Of a stretch of DNA of 64,000 nucleotides, positions 21,471 to 31,851 are shown piece by piece. The translations under genes were made by a program, and so were the position numbers. This DNA comes from Mesostigma viride. Taxonomy: Eukaryota > Streptophyta > Mesostigmatophyceae > Mesostigmatales > Mesostigmataceae. The notes under the pieces are model-generated. The model did not search any database and was not told the origin of the DNA. It worked only from the letters and a program-made list of their open reading frames with translations. The stretch is from positions 2,174,202-2,238,201 of the forward strand of contig RPFO01000027.1 in NCBI GenBank assembly GCA_009746045.1. The letters run 5' to 3'. Each line of letters opens with the position of its first letter. Position 1 is the first letter of the stretch.

Positions 21471-24418
21471 CCCGGCCCTTTTGGACGGACGTAACAATGG
21501 AATAAATTATGTAGTTTGACTTGTTGTCATAGTCCGTAGGACTTTGGGACTCATTTCGGGACTTAATGGGACGGGACATGCCCGAATTTTTTGGCGCCAA
21601 AAAATTCGCGCCGGAACCGAAGGTCATAAATTTCACGTGCACGGTGCGCGCACCCCTTGCGGAAGTGGCCATGGCGACTGCGTCCAGGCGAAACTACCAC
21701 ACCAGGGCAGGCGAAATGCAAAATTTTTGCTCGAATCTAAAAGACGATGCGTTTATGATGTTAGTTTGTGGCGGAAATCAGCTGGTTGACAATATCGCTG
21801 TTGTTTTTTTATGCCATCGGCATGGGGGGTAATCTGAATTTTTTGGTCGCGCGGAATGAAATAGAATTCATGATAGCGGCTGTAAAATCGAGATTTTAAG
21901 GGTTGTTCTGACCGTGAAGCAGGCGTTAATATCGGTTGCATCGAATTCTAAACCGATCTGGTGCTTTTTGCCAGATTTTCGGCCATTATCGGTAAGTAAT
22001 TGTTCAGACCTGCGCTGTGCGTGTCTGACCTGTCCATGGAAGAACGGCTGTTGTTGCGCGCCTGGGTGAGGGATTTACGAGGGCGAGGTACAGATTTGTC
22101 GCGAATGTTATCTGCTATCAGTGCTTTCTTCTATGAGCTCATCGTTCGAGGTTTTTTGCGTTCTTTTTGGGCAGTTTCCGCCAGCTAGCTCGCCGTCGCT
22201 TGCCGTTGTGTTGTCGAATACCTGGCAGCTTTAGATTGTTTTCGTTGATGCCGTGATCAGGGCCGCTTCAGTCGCAGCCTATAGCTCTTTGGGAAGGTAT
22301 AAGGCATTTCATAAAACGCGTTCCGGCAAGGATGTTGTGCGTATGGACGCTTCTTGTTGTTTGAGAGTGACGCACCCTCTCTTCGCAGGCCACAGCGGCA
22401 TCACAGCGCTCATGCGCTGAAGGGCCGCCAGTGGTTTCTTTGCATTTTATCGTGCAGGGATGGAAGTGTTTTAGTGATGATGATGTTGGAGATATTGCAT
22501 TTGTGTGACTGCATGTAGATAGCTGGCACCAATGGTTGTTTGAGCTTTCCTTTGTTATGATGATGTGACAAGACTACAATGTGCTGAGCCAACCATGGTT
22601 GACATGCATGACTGCAGGCAAGCTATATATACCATGTTCCTGCTTGGTTCCTCGCCCTCCATAGTCCCAGTTTGTCATCCATGCCGGGGAGGACAGTTTA
22701 GGAGGTGTTGTTGAGTTGATTAGCTTGGTTGGCATCAACCTTACACTCTAACCTGGGAGTAACATAGGAAATGCTGCTTAGGCGTATTAGGGCTACCATC
22801 GTCAAGGCTATGAACATATTTACAAGGCTGGCCATGCTGGAGGGATGATGAAGACATATGAGGTGCGTGGCCACCCCTTTGTACATTGTAAAGATACTCA
22901 GCATGGTTTTGGTGCATGTTGGATGGCATAAGAAGTGGCACTGTGGGGTTACTAACTTACTGAGTGGTCCTTAGCGCCTTGTCAGGTGGTCATATAGGAA
23001 ACCCATCAACTTAAGTAGTTCTTGTCACAATGACCCCCACGTTGAGCATGCGTTGCCGTCAGCGTGCAAGAGTTAATTATGTGTGCTTTGGTCAGTTTGC
23101 AGATGTCTTTGATGAAGAAGGAGGTGCTAGTGTGGCTGAATGGTTACTATAATTTCCTTGTAGTGTCTACATGGGTGGCCGTCTTGGAATGGTTGTAACT
23201 TGGGCAGTTCTTGTCGGAACGTCGTCAAACCTGGAACATAGGAGGTACCATATGTGCAGAGGATGGTAGTGTGTGGTTTGGCCAGTTTTCACGTGGCTTA
23301 GATGTATAAAGGGGTGTTAGTGTGGTTAAATACTAGCTAAAACCTCCGTCAGCGTCATCACAGGTGGCAATCTGGGAATATCCATCAAATAGGGCTGCGC
23401 TTGTCAGAATGACCTGAAAATTTGGGGCTGCATGTCCCCCCTCTCTAGTATTTGAAAATATAAGATATGGCATGATTCTATGTGTTTATGATTTGTTTTT
23501 TTTTTTTTGGTGAAAAAAAGTACCCTTTTTGCGAGAAAATCCATCAATGTGTCTAAACATCATTATTTTGTGCTCAAAATTAGGCAGACTTTCTCAAAAG
23601 TGGGGGAACTATATGGAAATATATGATTTGGTCCAAATATGTTTGCCCATTGTCCTAGGGAAAATATGCCAAAAGTAGCGTCTTTTTCTATTTTTAGCGC
23701 GTAACCGGCATCTGGTGGGGGCTAGTACCCCCCCCAAGTGGTTGGAAAATTTTTTTTAAATCATATTTATGGTTCCCAATCATAATTGGATTTTTAGCAC
23801 ATGCATAGGTATGGTTTACAGAAAAGTGCTCTTTAGGCATATCCCCTCCCCTTAATTTGGGAATTGTCCCTTGGTCAGGACTTTTGTATGGAACTATGAC
23901 AGTTTGTGTGATTCGGACCAGTTATTTTGGGCCTAGGTTGTTGTATGCGTGTACCTTCTAGGGGCCGGTGCAGTTGCGCCGCACTGCGTACTTTATAGCT
24001 AGTTGAGATATTGTACTCATGCGTGGATCCTGTGGGCGAGGGTCGATGTCGACCCGAGGATCTTGTGTGGACTGCATGCTTTGGAAGGTTGGCGCCATGT
24101 TGGCGCCCCTTGCCAGCGTAGTGGCAGACCTAGGTGAAATTGGTCCGAGGACGAGAGTCTCGTCCTCTTGGTTTGATGAATGTAAAGTGCGATGACGCCT
24201 TCATATTAAACCTGGGGCAACTATCCATTTGTAATTGGTATTGCTAGCCATTATAAGTGTGTATTAATTAGCTTGGCATCAAGTTGCGGTGCCAGATATC
24301 TCACGACCCCAGTCCTGAAGCGCAATCTGCATTAGGCCACCTTGAATCTTCCTAATTCCGGCATGGTAGATCTTTCGCTACGTAGCTCAGGCTAGGTGTG
24401 TCTGGGCTGGGACGTAAC
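21471..24418 (+). repeat. Family B 3' LTR, split by a DNA element
   Basis: The termini are TGTTACGTCCC...GGGACGTAACA, an 11-bp perfect inverted repeat. The LTR proper is 21471-21567 plus 23857-24418. Its two parts align without a gap to the LTR-like copy at 52270-52806, for example through GTTGTCATAGTCCGTAGGAC and GTCGATGTCGACCCGAGGAT. The intervening 2.3 kb is a separate insertion. Confidence 0.82.
21568..23851 (+). mobile_element. TTAAT-flanked DNA element, copy P1
   Basis: This 2,284-bp insertion in the family B LTR is flanked by TTAAT at 21563-21567 and 23852-23856. Its ends are imperfect inverted repeats (GGGACGGGACATGCCCGAA against GGGGAGGGGATATGCCTAA). No transposase is apparent. A diverged relative lies at 60634-62531 in the opposite orientation with the same TTAAT flanks. 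Shared segments include GGAAGTGGCCATGGCG near 21664 and the TAGCGTCTTTTTCTATTT block near 23676. A TTAA-containing target resembles piggyBac-type insertion, but the ends lack the usual CCC. Confidence 0.65.
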
Positions 24419-24472
24419 ACGTGACTCCCCAACGGGAGCACGAGTCTAATTAATTAATTAATTAATTAATTA
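24419..24472 (+). repeat. LINE 3' tail, hairpin type
   Basis: The hairpin CTCCCCAACGGGAG is followed by CACGAGTCTAATTAATTAA and further AATT units. It is the same tail as at 53021-53058 and a relative of the CTCCCAACGGAG tails elsewhere in the window. It abuts the family B LTR end. Confidence 0.7.
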
Positions 24473-25735
24473 ACAGCGCCTTCCATCATTTATCATGGAC
24501 ATTGTCCCCGGCCTCATTTTCCTCACTTGTCTTTGCCCTTCTGTGGCTTGTCTTTGCCCTTCTGTGCCGTTTCGGCATGACGGTACACTAGTGTGATGTG
24601 ACTGACTTGCCTCATTGCGGGCAACCTGCATGCACCTGGCTAAAAGGATTTTTATTAGTTGAGATCAGTTGTACTTTGCTGCCGAAACGTCTCATTGCAA
24701 AACCATCACCGACAGTTGGCGGGTTCCTTCGTCCGGACTTGTCCATTTTCGCGGTCAAAAGTGGCCTTACGCCCAGGTTACGCCTTCCAATTGGGCCATA
24801 CCCGGGTTAAGTTACGGTGGCACCCAGGCTTAAGTTACGGTCGCCGCCCAAACTTCGGCGTCGTAACTTAACGGGGGTACGTAACCTTAAGAATGGTAAC
24901 TTAACGCGGGTATGACTGTACTAGCGGGCGGCGCAGCCTCCACTCACCAGCTGGCGCGGTCGTGCCTCCGCCGACTCAAAACTGGGACTTAATACTTACA
25001 CCAATTAATAGGAGGGGGGACATCCAGCCAAAACAGCACGTGCACACTCACTCGTGTGTCCGGCGCGGCACCTCCGCACAGGTCGGACAAATATAAATAA
25101 AATACTGATAAAATATGATTTAAATACTTTTGGCTGCTTACCCACAGAGGACTCTCTCTCTCTCTCTGTGCATCATACTGGTTGTCTCTTTGATCAGAAA
25201 ATACTGCAGATCCTACACTGTGGGTGCAATAGAGCAAGAACGTTGGCTAATACAAGGCGCCTGGGAAAGGCTGATGCTGAGGCAGCCCATGACTTGGCCA
25301 ATGGAGGCTTTCTTTCGCTAGTTTGTTTTTTCCGTGTTCTTTTTCCTTTTTTTTCCCCCCTGTTTTGTTCCTGCTTTGGGTTTTCTTTACTTGTGGCGGG
25401 CAAGGCAGTTTATTCACTTGACATTTTTGTTCCACGCTTCTTAGACACAGGCGCCTGGGCCTAGCCGGGCACCTGGCACGCACCGATCAGGTAGACATGC
25501 TAGATAGGACAGCTGGCACCAAGCCCTCCCAGCCCGAGCACCATGTCCTCACATGGTGGCCCAGGGTACACACGGCACGGCCAGCTGTGCTTCTTCGCAT
25601 ACCTTCCGCACTATGCTAGGCCTGGACATGTGCTACATGGATGAGGCTGGGCGCCAGCCTAGCCAGCCCCCCGGCATGTCCACCATTGGGCGGAATATGA
25701 TCGCAAGGAGAAGCATTGTTGCGGGCCCGGCCTTT
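24473..25735. other. No gene recognised
   Basis: The region holds several AAGTTACG/CGTAACTT direct and inverted motifs at 24770-24915, a short CT microsatellite near 25152 and a T-rich stretch near 25325-25380. Short frames here show no family signature. Confidence 0.45.
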
Positions 25736-25779
25736 AATTAATTAATCAATTAGGAACATAACTCCGTTGGGAGTATATG
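25736..25779 (-). repeat. LINE 3' tail, hairpin type (continues at 51624)
   Basis: Read on the minus strand, this is hairpin CTCCCAACGGAG, GTTATGTTCC and an AATT-rich tail. The element is cut by the insertion of A2: sequence up to 25779 resumes after the ATATG duplication at 51624-51628 with the rest of the LINE 3' region. Confidence 0.75.
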
Positions 25780-26342
25780 TGTTACGTCGCGTAACAATTC
25801 GTTGTAGTTACGGACGTAAATTAGGTCCTTTGCCTCGGTTGTCCCTAGGTTTACGTGTAGGTCCAACTGGGACACTATTGTCCTCGTAACAGTACTGTGG
25901 TACATTGGGTGCTTTTGGGCGCCGCGCCGCGTACTTTATTAGTGGTCCTTATCCTTTGGTAGAATGTAGTGGACCAGCGTGCATCTGTGCCTTGCCGGTG
26001 TATCTGTAGGCGAGGGCCAGGTCGGCCCGAGCATGTTTGACCGTTGGTGACCATTTATGCACGTTCTACCCCTCGTGTGGTCACTCGGCGTGTGTTAAAT
26101 GATTTAACACATATAGGCTAGGGTCACGGCAGTGTAGTGTGTTTCCTTCCTCTATTCCTGGAATAAACGGGTTCGGGTAAATGGTTGTATGGCGTATTAC
26201 AGCAACACATACGTGAATGCATTGAGATCAGCTCCGTCTCGTTCGTCTTTCGCTAAGGGTTTGAGTAGAGGAGGCCTGACCAATTTAGGTAGCATCAGGC
26301 CCATTAGAGGTAGAGGTGGCGGTAGAAGTTCAGGACGTAACA
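25780..26342 (+). repeat. Family A 5' LTR (A2)
   Basis: It begins TGTTACGTCGCGTAACA and ends GGACGTAACA. Possible signals are TATA-like TACTTTATTAG near 25931 and AATAAA near 26162. It matches the LTR at 51061-51623 almost completely. Confidence 0.95.
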
Positions 26343-26491
26343 ATGGTTCCGGAGGAACTTTCGTAGGTAGAGAACGAGACGACGGTCCTTTGTCACATAC
26401 GCCTTTGCAAGAACCCTTCCGCGTCCAGGGATACGAAGACGACACTTTCTTGACAGGTAATGGGCGGGTCGCCGTCAAGCTGGGAGAGTAG
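26189..26491 (+). CDS. LTR-crossing ORF, small Arg/Gly-rich protein (A2)
   Basis: This 100-residue frame has its ATG inside the 5' LTR, crosses the LTR end at 26342 and stops at 26491. It starts MAYYSNTYVNALRS and has RSSF and RGLSRGGL blocks, an RG-rich stretch (IRGRGGGRSSGRN) and an acidic C-terminal part (YEDDTFLTGNGRV). The A3 copy (42274-42573, minus) encodes a homologous 99-residue protein with the same start, RG block and TGNGRV end, despite many base differences. The first ~51 codons are present in every LTR. A candidate splice donor, G|GTAATG, lies at 26457 in both copies. RG-rich peptides often bind RNA, so a nucleic-acid-binding leader peptide is a guess. Confidence 0.6.
   Translation: MAYYSNTYVNALRSAPSRSSFAKGLSRGGLTNLGSIRPIRGRGGGRSSGRNNGSGGTFVGRERDDGPLSHTPLQEPFRVQGYEDDTFLTGNGRVAVKLGE
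26343..26365 (+). promoter_or_regulatory. Candidate tRNA primer-binding site
   Basis: Directly after the LTR, one spacer base is followed by TGGTTCCGGAGGAAC. The A3 copy has TGGTATCGGAGGAAT in the same place. A TGG start pairs with the CCA end of a tRNA. I cannot assign the tRNA. Confidence 0.5.
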
Positions 26492-26705
26492 TGCTGCCCG
26501 GTTCGGGACACGATCTGCCTAGATGCTAGACCTGCTCGCAGCGGATAAACCCTTTCGTAGATAGCCTGTCCTTCGCCTTGTTTTCCTGCTTACGGTTGCT
26601 TCCTGTCGTAGATAGGGGATTATTATTGTTATTATTGCGGCCAGCGTGAGACGATTAGCGTCGCGGTAGCCTACACCTTTTTCCTTCGTGCTGCAGTGTT
26701 TATTC

Positions 26706-26939
26706 ATGTCCCACGTAGCTCCCACAAAAACCAGCATCTTCATTAAAACAATAAGTGGAAGCATACATGTGACACTAATTGACATGCCCGGAGGCACGCC
26801 GTTCAAGGCCCTTCATGAAGTACGTTGCCCTAGAGGCAACCAAGACAAGGGTGGGTGGGTGGGGAGCAAAGAAAGAGGCCGACAAAACCAGCCAGAGCGG
26901 CTTTTAGTCGCAAAACCTCCCTTATCCCTAGCTAACTGA
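26706..26939 (+). CDS. Short ORF with ubiquitin-like start (D1, unit 1)
   Basis: The frame starts MSHVAPTKTSIFIKTISGSI and stops at 26939. The same N-terminus is repeated in unit 2 (27286-27438), with a different end after VRCP. The block IFIKTISGSIHVTLI resembles the first two beta strands of ubiquitin-type folds (IFVKT-x-x-G-x-x-I-x-L). The match is short, so this may be a fragment of a larger coding sequence or chance. Confidence 0.3.
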   Translation: MSHVAPTKTSIFIKTISGSIHVTLIDMPGGTPFKALHEVRCPRGNQDKGGWVGSKERGRQNQPERLLVAKPPLSLAN

Positions 26940-27285
26940 CGTCATTAAACCCTTATGTTTAGTGGATGCTAGTAAGACGCTAACCGTACAGACCGGGGGT
27001 AGAATATCCCGAATCTGCACGGCTAGTATTAAATAATGCGTAGGTTGTTCTTTTCAGGGGCACTGCACCTCACGCCCCGTTCCGCCCGGGTATAATCAAC
27101 CCAAGCGCGGAACGCACATTTTATTTAATTCATTTTTCAACCATGCACTATATTGCATCTACTAATCACAAAAGCTCTAGCCAAACAGCTACGAGTAAAC
27201 ACTGCGACCTATAAGCCGCTCATCCAGCGGCCTCTTGTTCCCGCATTCACGTATAGAAGAAACTCCGTTCAAAGAACCCCGATTC

Positions 27286-27438
27286 ATGTCCCACGTAGCT
27301 CCCACAAAAACCAGCATCTTCATTAAAACAATAAGTGGAAGCATACATGTGACACTAATTGACATGCCCGGAGGCACGCCGTTCAAGGCCCTTCATGAAG
27401 TACGTTGCCCAATCACCCCCGCCCTGGCTTTCCCTTGA
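27286..27438 (+). CDS. Short ORF with ubiquitin-like start (D1, unit 2)
   Basis: It has the same N-terminal block as 26706-26939 and then diverges at the unit-specific junction. Reverse-strand frames through the following GC-rich ~800 bp also stay open. They are identical between dimers because the DNA is, so they carry no coding evidence. Confidence 0.25.
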   Translation: MSHVAPTKTSIFIKTISGSIHVTLIDMPGGTPFKALHEVRCPITPALAFP

Positions 27439-28844
27439 AGCCGCACTCCACCTTGCTCGTTGTCACAAGTGACCGCCCTGCCGCAAAACGGGAGCCCCCC
27501 CACATCGGGAGGCGTGTGCCCGGCGGCTGTGGATGCATGGCCAGGCCCAAAAAGGCCCAGCGCATTTGCACTGCGATTGCGCACGGCCAGCCTATCATGA
27601 CCCCTCTCGGGGCCCCGAGTCGGTACCGCTATGGCCGTCTCCCCATAGACCCGGGGTGCTTCGAGAAAAAACGTGGACCTAGCCCAGGCCCCGCCAGCCC
27701 GGATGCCCGAGGCCACAGCCCCAGGCACCTGGCTGAACGAGAGTCCGTTCAGCCAAGACCGCATTCCCCCCCGAGGTTTCTATGCGTGGGGAAAAAATTT
27801 CTAGCTTAGACGCTTTTCCCATCGCCGTCCCCAGCCCCAACCACCCCCCCTCGGCGGAAGGCAATTGCAAAGTTTGCTGGCCAGCAGCAATTTCCGAAGA
27901 AAAAGCCGCAGGCCGCGGACCGAGACACGGGTCGCCAGTGCCAGCCATCCGGCTCCAACCCGGGGTGCAAGCATCCCCAGGTACGGAGCACCAGCTCGCG
28001 CACTGGGCCGACCAAGCGACAGTTGAGCACCTGTCACGGCATCCGGCCCACCAAAGACCCCAAGCTGGGGAAAAGGTGCGGACCGGAGGTAATCTTTTTC
28101 TTTTCTTTTAGTTAACCGGGCGAGGAACTACGCCTGGCCGGTTAACAACTGGAAGTCTCACCACTGGCCAAGTGGCCAGTGCAACCAGTGCTTTTGGGAT
28201 TTTGCTCCGCAGCACCCATAGCTGCGGCTGCCGCCGCAACGACAACGAGCAAAGAAAGAGGCCGACAAAACCAGCCAGAGCGGCTTTTAGTCGCAAAACC
28301 TCCCTTATCCCTAGCTAACTGACGTCATTAAACCCTTATGTTTAGTGGATGCTAGTAAGACGCTAACCGTACAGACCGGGGGTAGAATATCCCGAATCTG
28401 CACGGCTAGTATTAAATAATGCGTAGGTTGTTCTTTTCAGGGGCACTGCACCTCACGCCCCGTTCCGCCCGGGTATAATCAACCCAAGCGCGGAACGCAC
28501 ATTTTATTTAATTCATTTTTCAACCATGCACTATATTGCATCTACTAATCACAAAAGCTCTAGCCAAACAGCTACGAGTAAACACTGCGACCTATAAGCC
28601 TACACCTTTTTCCTACACCTTTTTCCTTCGTGCTGCAGTGTTTATTGCTGTTTATTAGACGGCCGCACCCGCAGAGACACGGGTCGCTGCTTTTAGGACG
28701 AGCGCTGGACTATTCGGTCGCTGATTTTAGGACGAGCGCTGGACAATTCCGCCCTCATGCTGCTTTCGGTGATCCAGATCGCCCAGATAAGTCGCCTACC
28801 CCTTCTTCTAGCGTGACGTCACAAGACCCACCAGGTGCGTTACC

Positions 28845-29237
28845 ATGAGCCCGCGGTGTGTGGTTACTGCGCCTTCCCATTCGTCCAGTGACAATAGCTT
28901 AGCTGAATATTACGTAGTTATTACCCCTCAATGGTCAGCCATTTTCCTCTCTTGGTCAGATGCTAGGAAGATAGTGCAAAACCGTACATATAACGTAGTT
29001 AGGTATAAGAAATTCGTTACCTTCGAGGAAGCCCAACAATTCCTTATAGACCATAGTGTATCAGATTTAGGCCTACACGTACGTTCTACTCCTCATGGTC
29101 GTCCTCCTGTAGAAGCTCTAGATTTCGCTACCCCTCCTTCGTCTCCCCCTAAACGGGCTGCATCCTCATCTAGCTCAGACACTCCTCTCACTTTAGAATT
29201 CGGTTCCCTATCCATTACTGTTGTTAAAAAGGATTGA
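28845..29237 (+). CDS. Viroplasmin / RNase H1 hybrid-binding-like small protein (A2)
   Basis: This 130-residue ORF lies between the leader and gag. Residues ~21-68 (YYVVITPQWSAIFLSWSDAR, then VVRYKKFVTFEEAQQFL) carry the family pattern YYxV...GI/AIFxSWxxA...KKFxTxxEAxxFL of the N-terminal domain of eukaryotic RNase H1, also found in caulimovirus viroplasmin. In RNase H1 this domain binds RNA-DNA hybrids, so a role in handling reverse-transcription intermediates is plausible. The remainder is a Ser/Pro tail with PPKRAASSSS. The A3 homologue at 41486-41890 (minus) is intact, with differences spread through the protein. It is a free-standing gene here, not fused to pol. Confidence 0.72.
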   Translation: MSPRCVVTAPSHSSSDNSLAEYYVVITPQWSAIFLSWSDARKIVQNRTYNVVRYKKFVTFEEAQQFLIDHSVSDLGLHVRSTPHGRPPVEALDFATPPSSPPKRAASSSSSDTPLTLEFGSLSITVVKKD

Positions 29238-29363
29238 TTTAAATTGTTTTCCTTTCTTAGGACCTTAAAAGTTTTTCCTTTCTCCTTCCTTGCTTTAAAT
29301 TAGGCCTTGTCCTTTTCCTTTATTGCTTCCATTTAGATTCCTATTCCTTTACTGATATTAAAG

Positions 29364-29407
29364 ATGGACCCAGTGGGTGGAGATATGTCGCCTATACCTA
29401 CCAATAC

Positions 29408-29471
<64 letters not shown>

Positions 29472-30961
29472 AATAACAATACCAATACTCGTGGTAACCG
29501 ACGGGACTCACTTGAAACGGTGCACCATCTCACTCCTCCAGGTAATCTTCGTACCTCACCTCCTTCTCCTGTTACTGGTGGTCGCCGTCGTCCCTCACTT
29601 ACCCCTCCTACCTATGAACAACGTATGCGTGTCAGATTTAGTGATGACCCCTCCTTTACCCTGAACCAGGCCCCTGCCCCTCCTGCAACCTTGGCTCAAC
29701 CTTCTATTAGGTCCTCACACCCTGACAATGTTCCTAGACCTCCTACCCACCCTGTGCCTTCCATTCCTTCTTTTCACACGGGTCGTACCTCGGCCCCTGT
29801 CGGCCCTTCTGGGCGCCCTAGTGCAGTTCCCTTCTATCCCCCTGCCTCTTGGTCCTACCCTGATACGGCCTACGAGGCTGCCCAGGCCCCTACCCGTGTG
29901 GCTGATTTAGTGATTTCAGCACCATGCCTCTAGATGATAGGAACTATGATCATTTTGCCTACTCCTCCATCCGTGAGCAATATACTGTTCCTTTCTCCTA
30001 CGGGCACCATCCTGAAACGGTGGCCGCTTCTAGACCCCTATCCAAAACCTTTCCTCTTCCTTCTTTCTATCCTACGTATGTAGCAGTGGAAGACAGTGGC
30101 CCCATGGGTAAAACTGACTTGTCTAATCCCCCTAAGCCCCCTGCTCTTCCCCTCTTTGCTAACCTACCCAAGTTGGATGTTAAGTCTACCCCACAACAGT
30201 TTTTCACTTTCATTATGTTGCTTACCCAGAATACAGAGTCGTGGCAAAATCATAATAGATGGCGTCTCTCAGATGCTGTACTAGTTCCTCACTATCTTAC
30301 TACCTGTATTACTCCTGAGCTTGCTAACCTTATCCAGTGTGAGTCTTTGGCCTCTCATGCCTACCCTAACTCAGTAGCAGAATTGTTTAAGCGTTTAGAG
30401 AACCATTTAGTCCCTCCTGATGCAGATTGGCAGGACAGATTAGCCTTTGGTACCTTGCAGCAGGGTACTAAATCGTTTAAGGAGTATATGAAAGAATTTG
30501 ATGCCCAGATGGTACGAATTAGGGATTTGTCGGGCGCAGAAGTACGTGCTCGCTTCTTACAAGGCCTCAGTAGACCCTTATTACGGGAAGTCAAGCGCCA
30601 GTTCTCTGCCTACCGTTTTACTGATCTGCCCCTCAAGCATGTGCGTCAGCATCTCCTACGAGTAGCAGATTTCTTCGCCACTCCTTCTCTTCCTACCCGT
30701 TCCCGTATTAATAATATTATCCTTACCCCTGAGGAGGAGAACTCCTATGTAGAAGAATTAGATATTTGTGTTACTGACCTTTCAGCTCTTGATGTCTCTC
30801 ATATCACATGCTATCATTGTAAGGAAGTAGGTCATCTTAAACGTGAGTGCCCCAAGTTCCTTTCGGGTGCTCCCCCTCATCCCGACGCTCGCCCTCCTCG
30901 TACCCCTCAGCGTGCTCCCATTCGTCCCACTTCACTGACGCATTCCCTCAGCTACCCCTAG
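29364..30961 (+). pseudogene. Family A gag, frameshifted (A2)
   Basis: The ATG at 29364 starts MDPVGGDMSPIPTN, followed by a poly-Asn run from a TAA/AAT microsatellite (29405-29466), longer than in A3. The matrix/capsid-like region includes MPLDDRNYDHFAYSS, then LLRVADFF and a CCHC zinc knuckle (CYHCKEVGHLKREC, near 30810-30850). Compared with A3, a ~10-bp deletion near 29910 and an extra base near 30937 break the frame. Gag would package element RNA into virus-like particles. Confidence 0.85.
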
Positions 30962-31250
30962 TAGGCTGAATGCTGTGCAGACAGGACCCCCAGGGTTCCC
31001 CTATGATAATCAGGCTCCCGCACCCTCTTCGATCCCTCGTGACCCTCCAGCAGTGGCTTTTTCGCCAGGGTCTTCTTCGGGGTTAGTTCCTATGGATTTG
31101 GGGGGGGAGGGGGAACAGTAGGCCTGTCAGCCGGGGGTAACCTGGACAGGTCCTTAGTTAGTACCCCAGATAATAATTTTTGCCTGCCTGTTTTTATAAC
31201 CTCAGACTGTAGGAGCTGAATCATCCCTACCACTACGTGTCCGTCCTCTC

Positions 31251-31851
31251 ATGCTTTTGAATGGTGGCTTAACCGTTCCCCATACTGTTGTAGACCCTTT
31301 CTTGCATGCTGATGAACTTTTGAATGTCTCTGTGTTAGTGGATAGCGGTGCGGCTAGCTCCTTTGTGAGCGAAGCCCTAGTTAGGCGTTTAGGATTAGTC
31401 CCTATCCCTCACACCAAAACTGTCACTGTTCATTATGCTGACGGTCGCACCAGTCATTCCCCGGGTACGGTGTCCCTTCCCCTGGTCATACAAGGACGTA
31501 CTATCAACCTGACGGCTACTATAGGCCCTATCACTACCGCTGATGTATTACTAGGATTAGATTGGCACCAGGATAATAAGATTACTATTAATTATGATAC
31601 CATGGTCATTTGGTTTCCAGATAGCTCTTATACTGGGTACCGGAACGTCATTATAGATTAGAAAATTTATCCTTGGTAGATATTACTCCTCCTATACACC
31701 TGTTGATCCTCCTGTAAGACCTATACCTGAAGTATTAATGTCCAATGATGAATTGCGATCTGAACTAAAGGAATGTGGATACTTATTATGTATGTTCCTT
31801 CAGTTAGAAGTACAGGAGATACCTATCACTAATAATAGTGTGGATATAGAT
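31251..31851 (+). pseudogene. Family A pol, protease part (A2), interrupted by A3
   Basis: The ATG at 31251 begins [17 protein letters not shown]. The retropepsin active site is [17 protein letters not shown] and the second conserved block is [12 protein letters not shown]. An extra TA near 31628 shifts the frame to a stop at 31661. Coding similarity continues in other frames to 31851, where A3 is inserted. The remainder of pol resumes at 44878. Confidence 0.82.

Larger units (their letters stand above)
26705..28611 (+). mobile_element. Tandem-dimer element D1, inserted in the A2 leader
   Basis: This 1.9-kb insertion is flanked by a 35-bp repeat of leader sequence (26670-26704 and 28612-28646, with CCTACACC, TTCGTGCTGCAG and TGTTTATT). 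It consists of two head-to-tail units. Each unit starts with the same ~120-bp block (CATGTCCCACGTAG to GTACGTTGCCC) and ends with the same ~350-420-bp block (26865-27284 and 28248-28600). Unit 1 has a short middle (~34 bp) and unit 2 a long one (~840 bp). A near-identical dimer lies at 42589-44508. Tandem units with direct repeats recall Penelope-like elements, but I see no reverse transcriptase. Confidence 0.7.

Noticed and set aside
27393-28111. Several 60-134 codon frames on both strands in the dimer middle, present twice
   Set aside because: The two dimers are almost identical DNA, and GC-rich sequence keeps many frames open. No codon bias or family match.
29333-29533. Minus-strand Leu-rich hydrophobic frame resembling a membrane protein
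   Set aside because: Reverse complement of the AAT microsatellite in gag.
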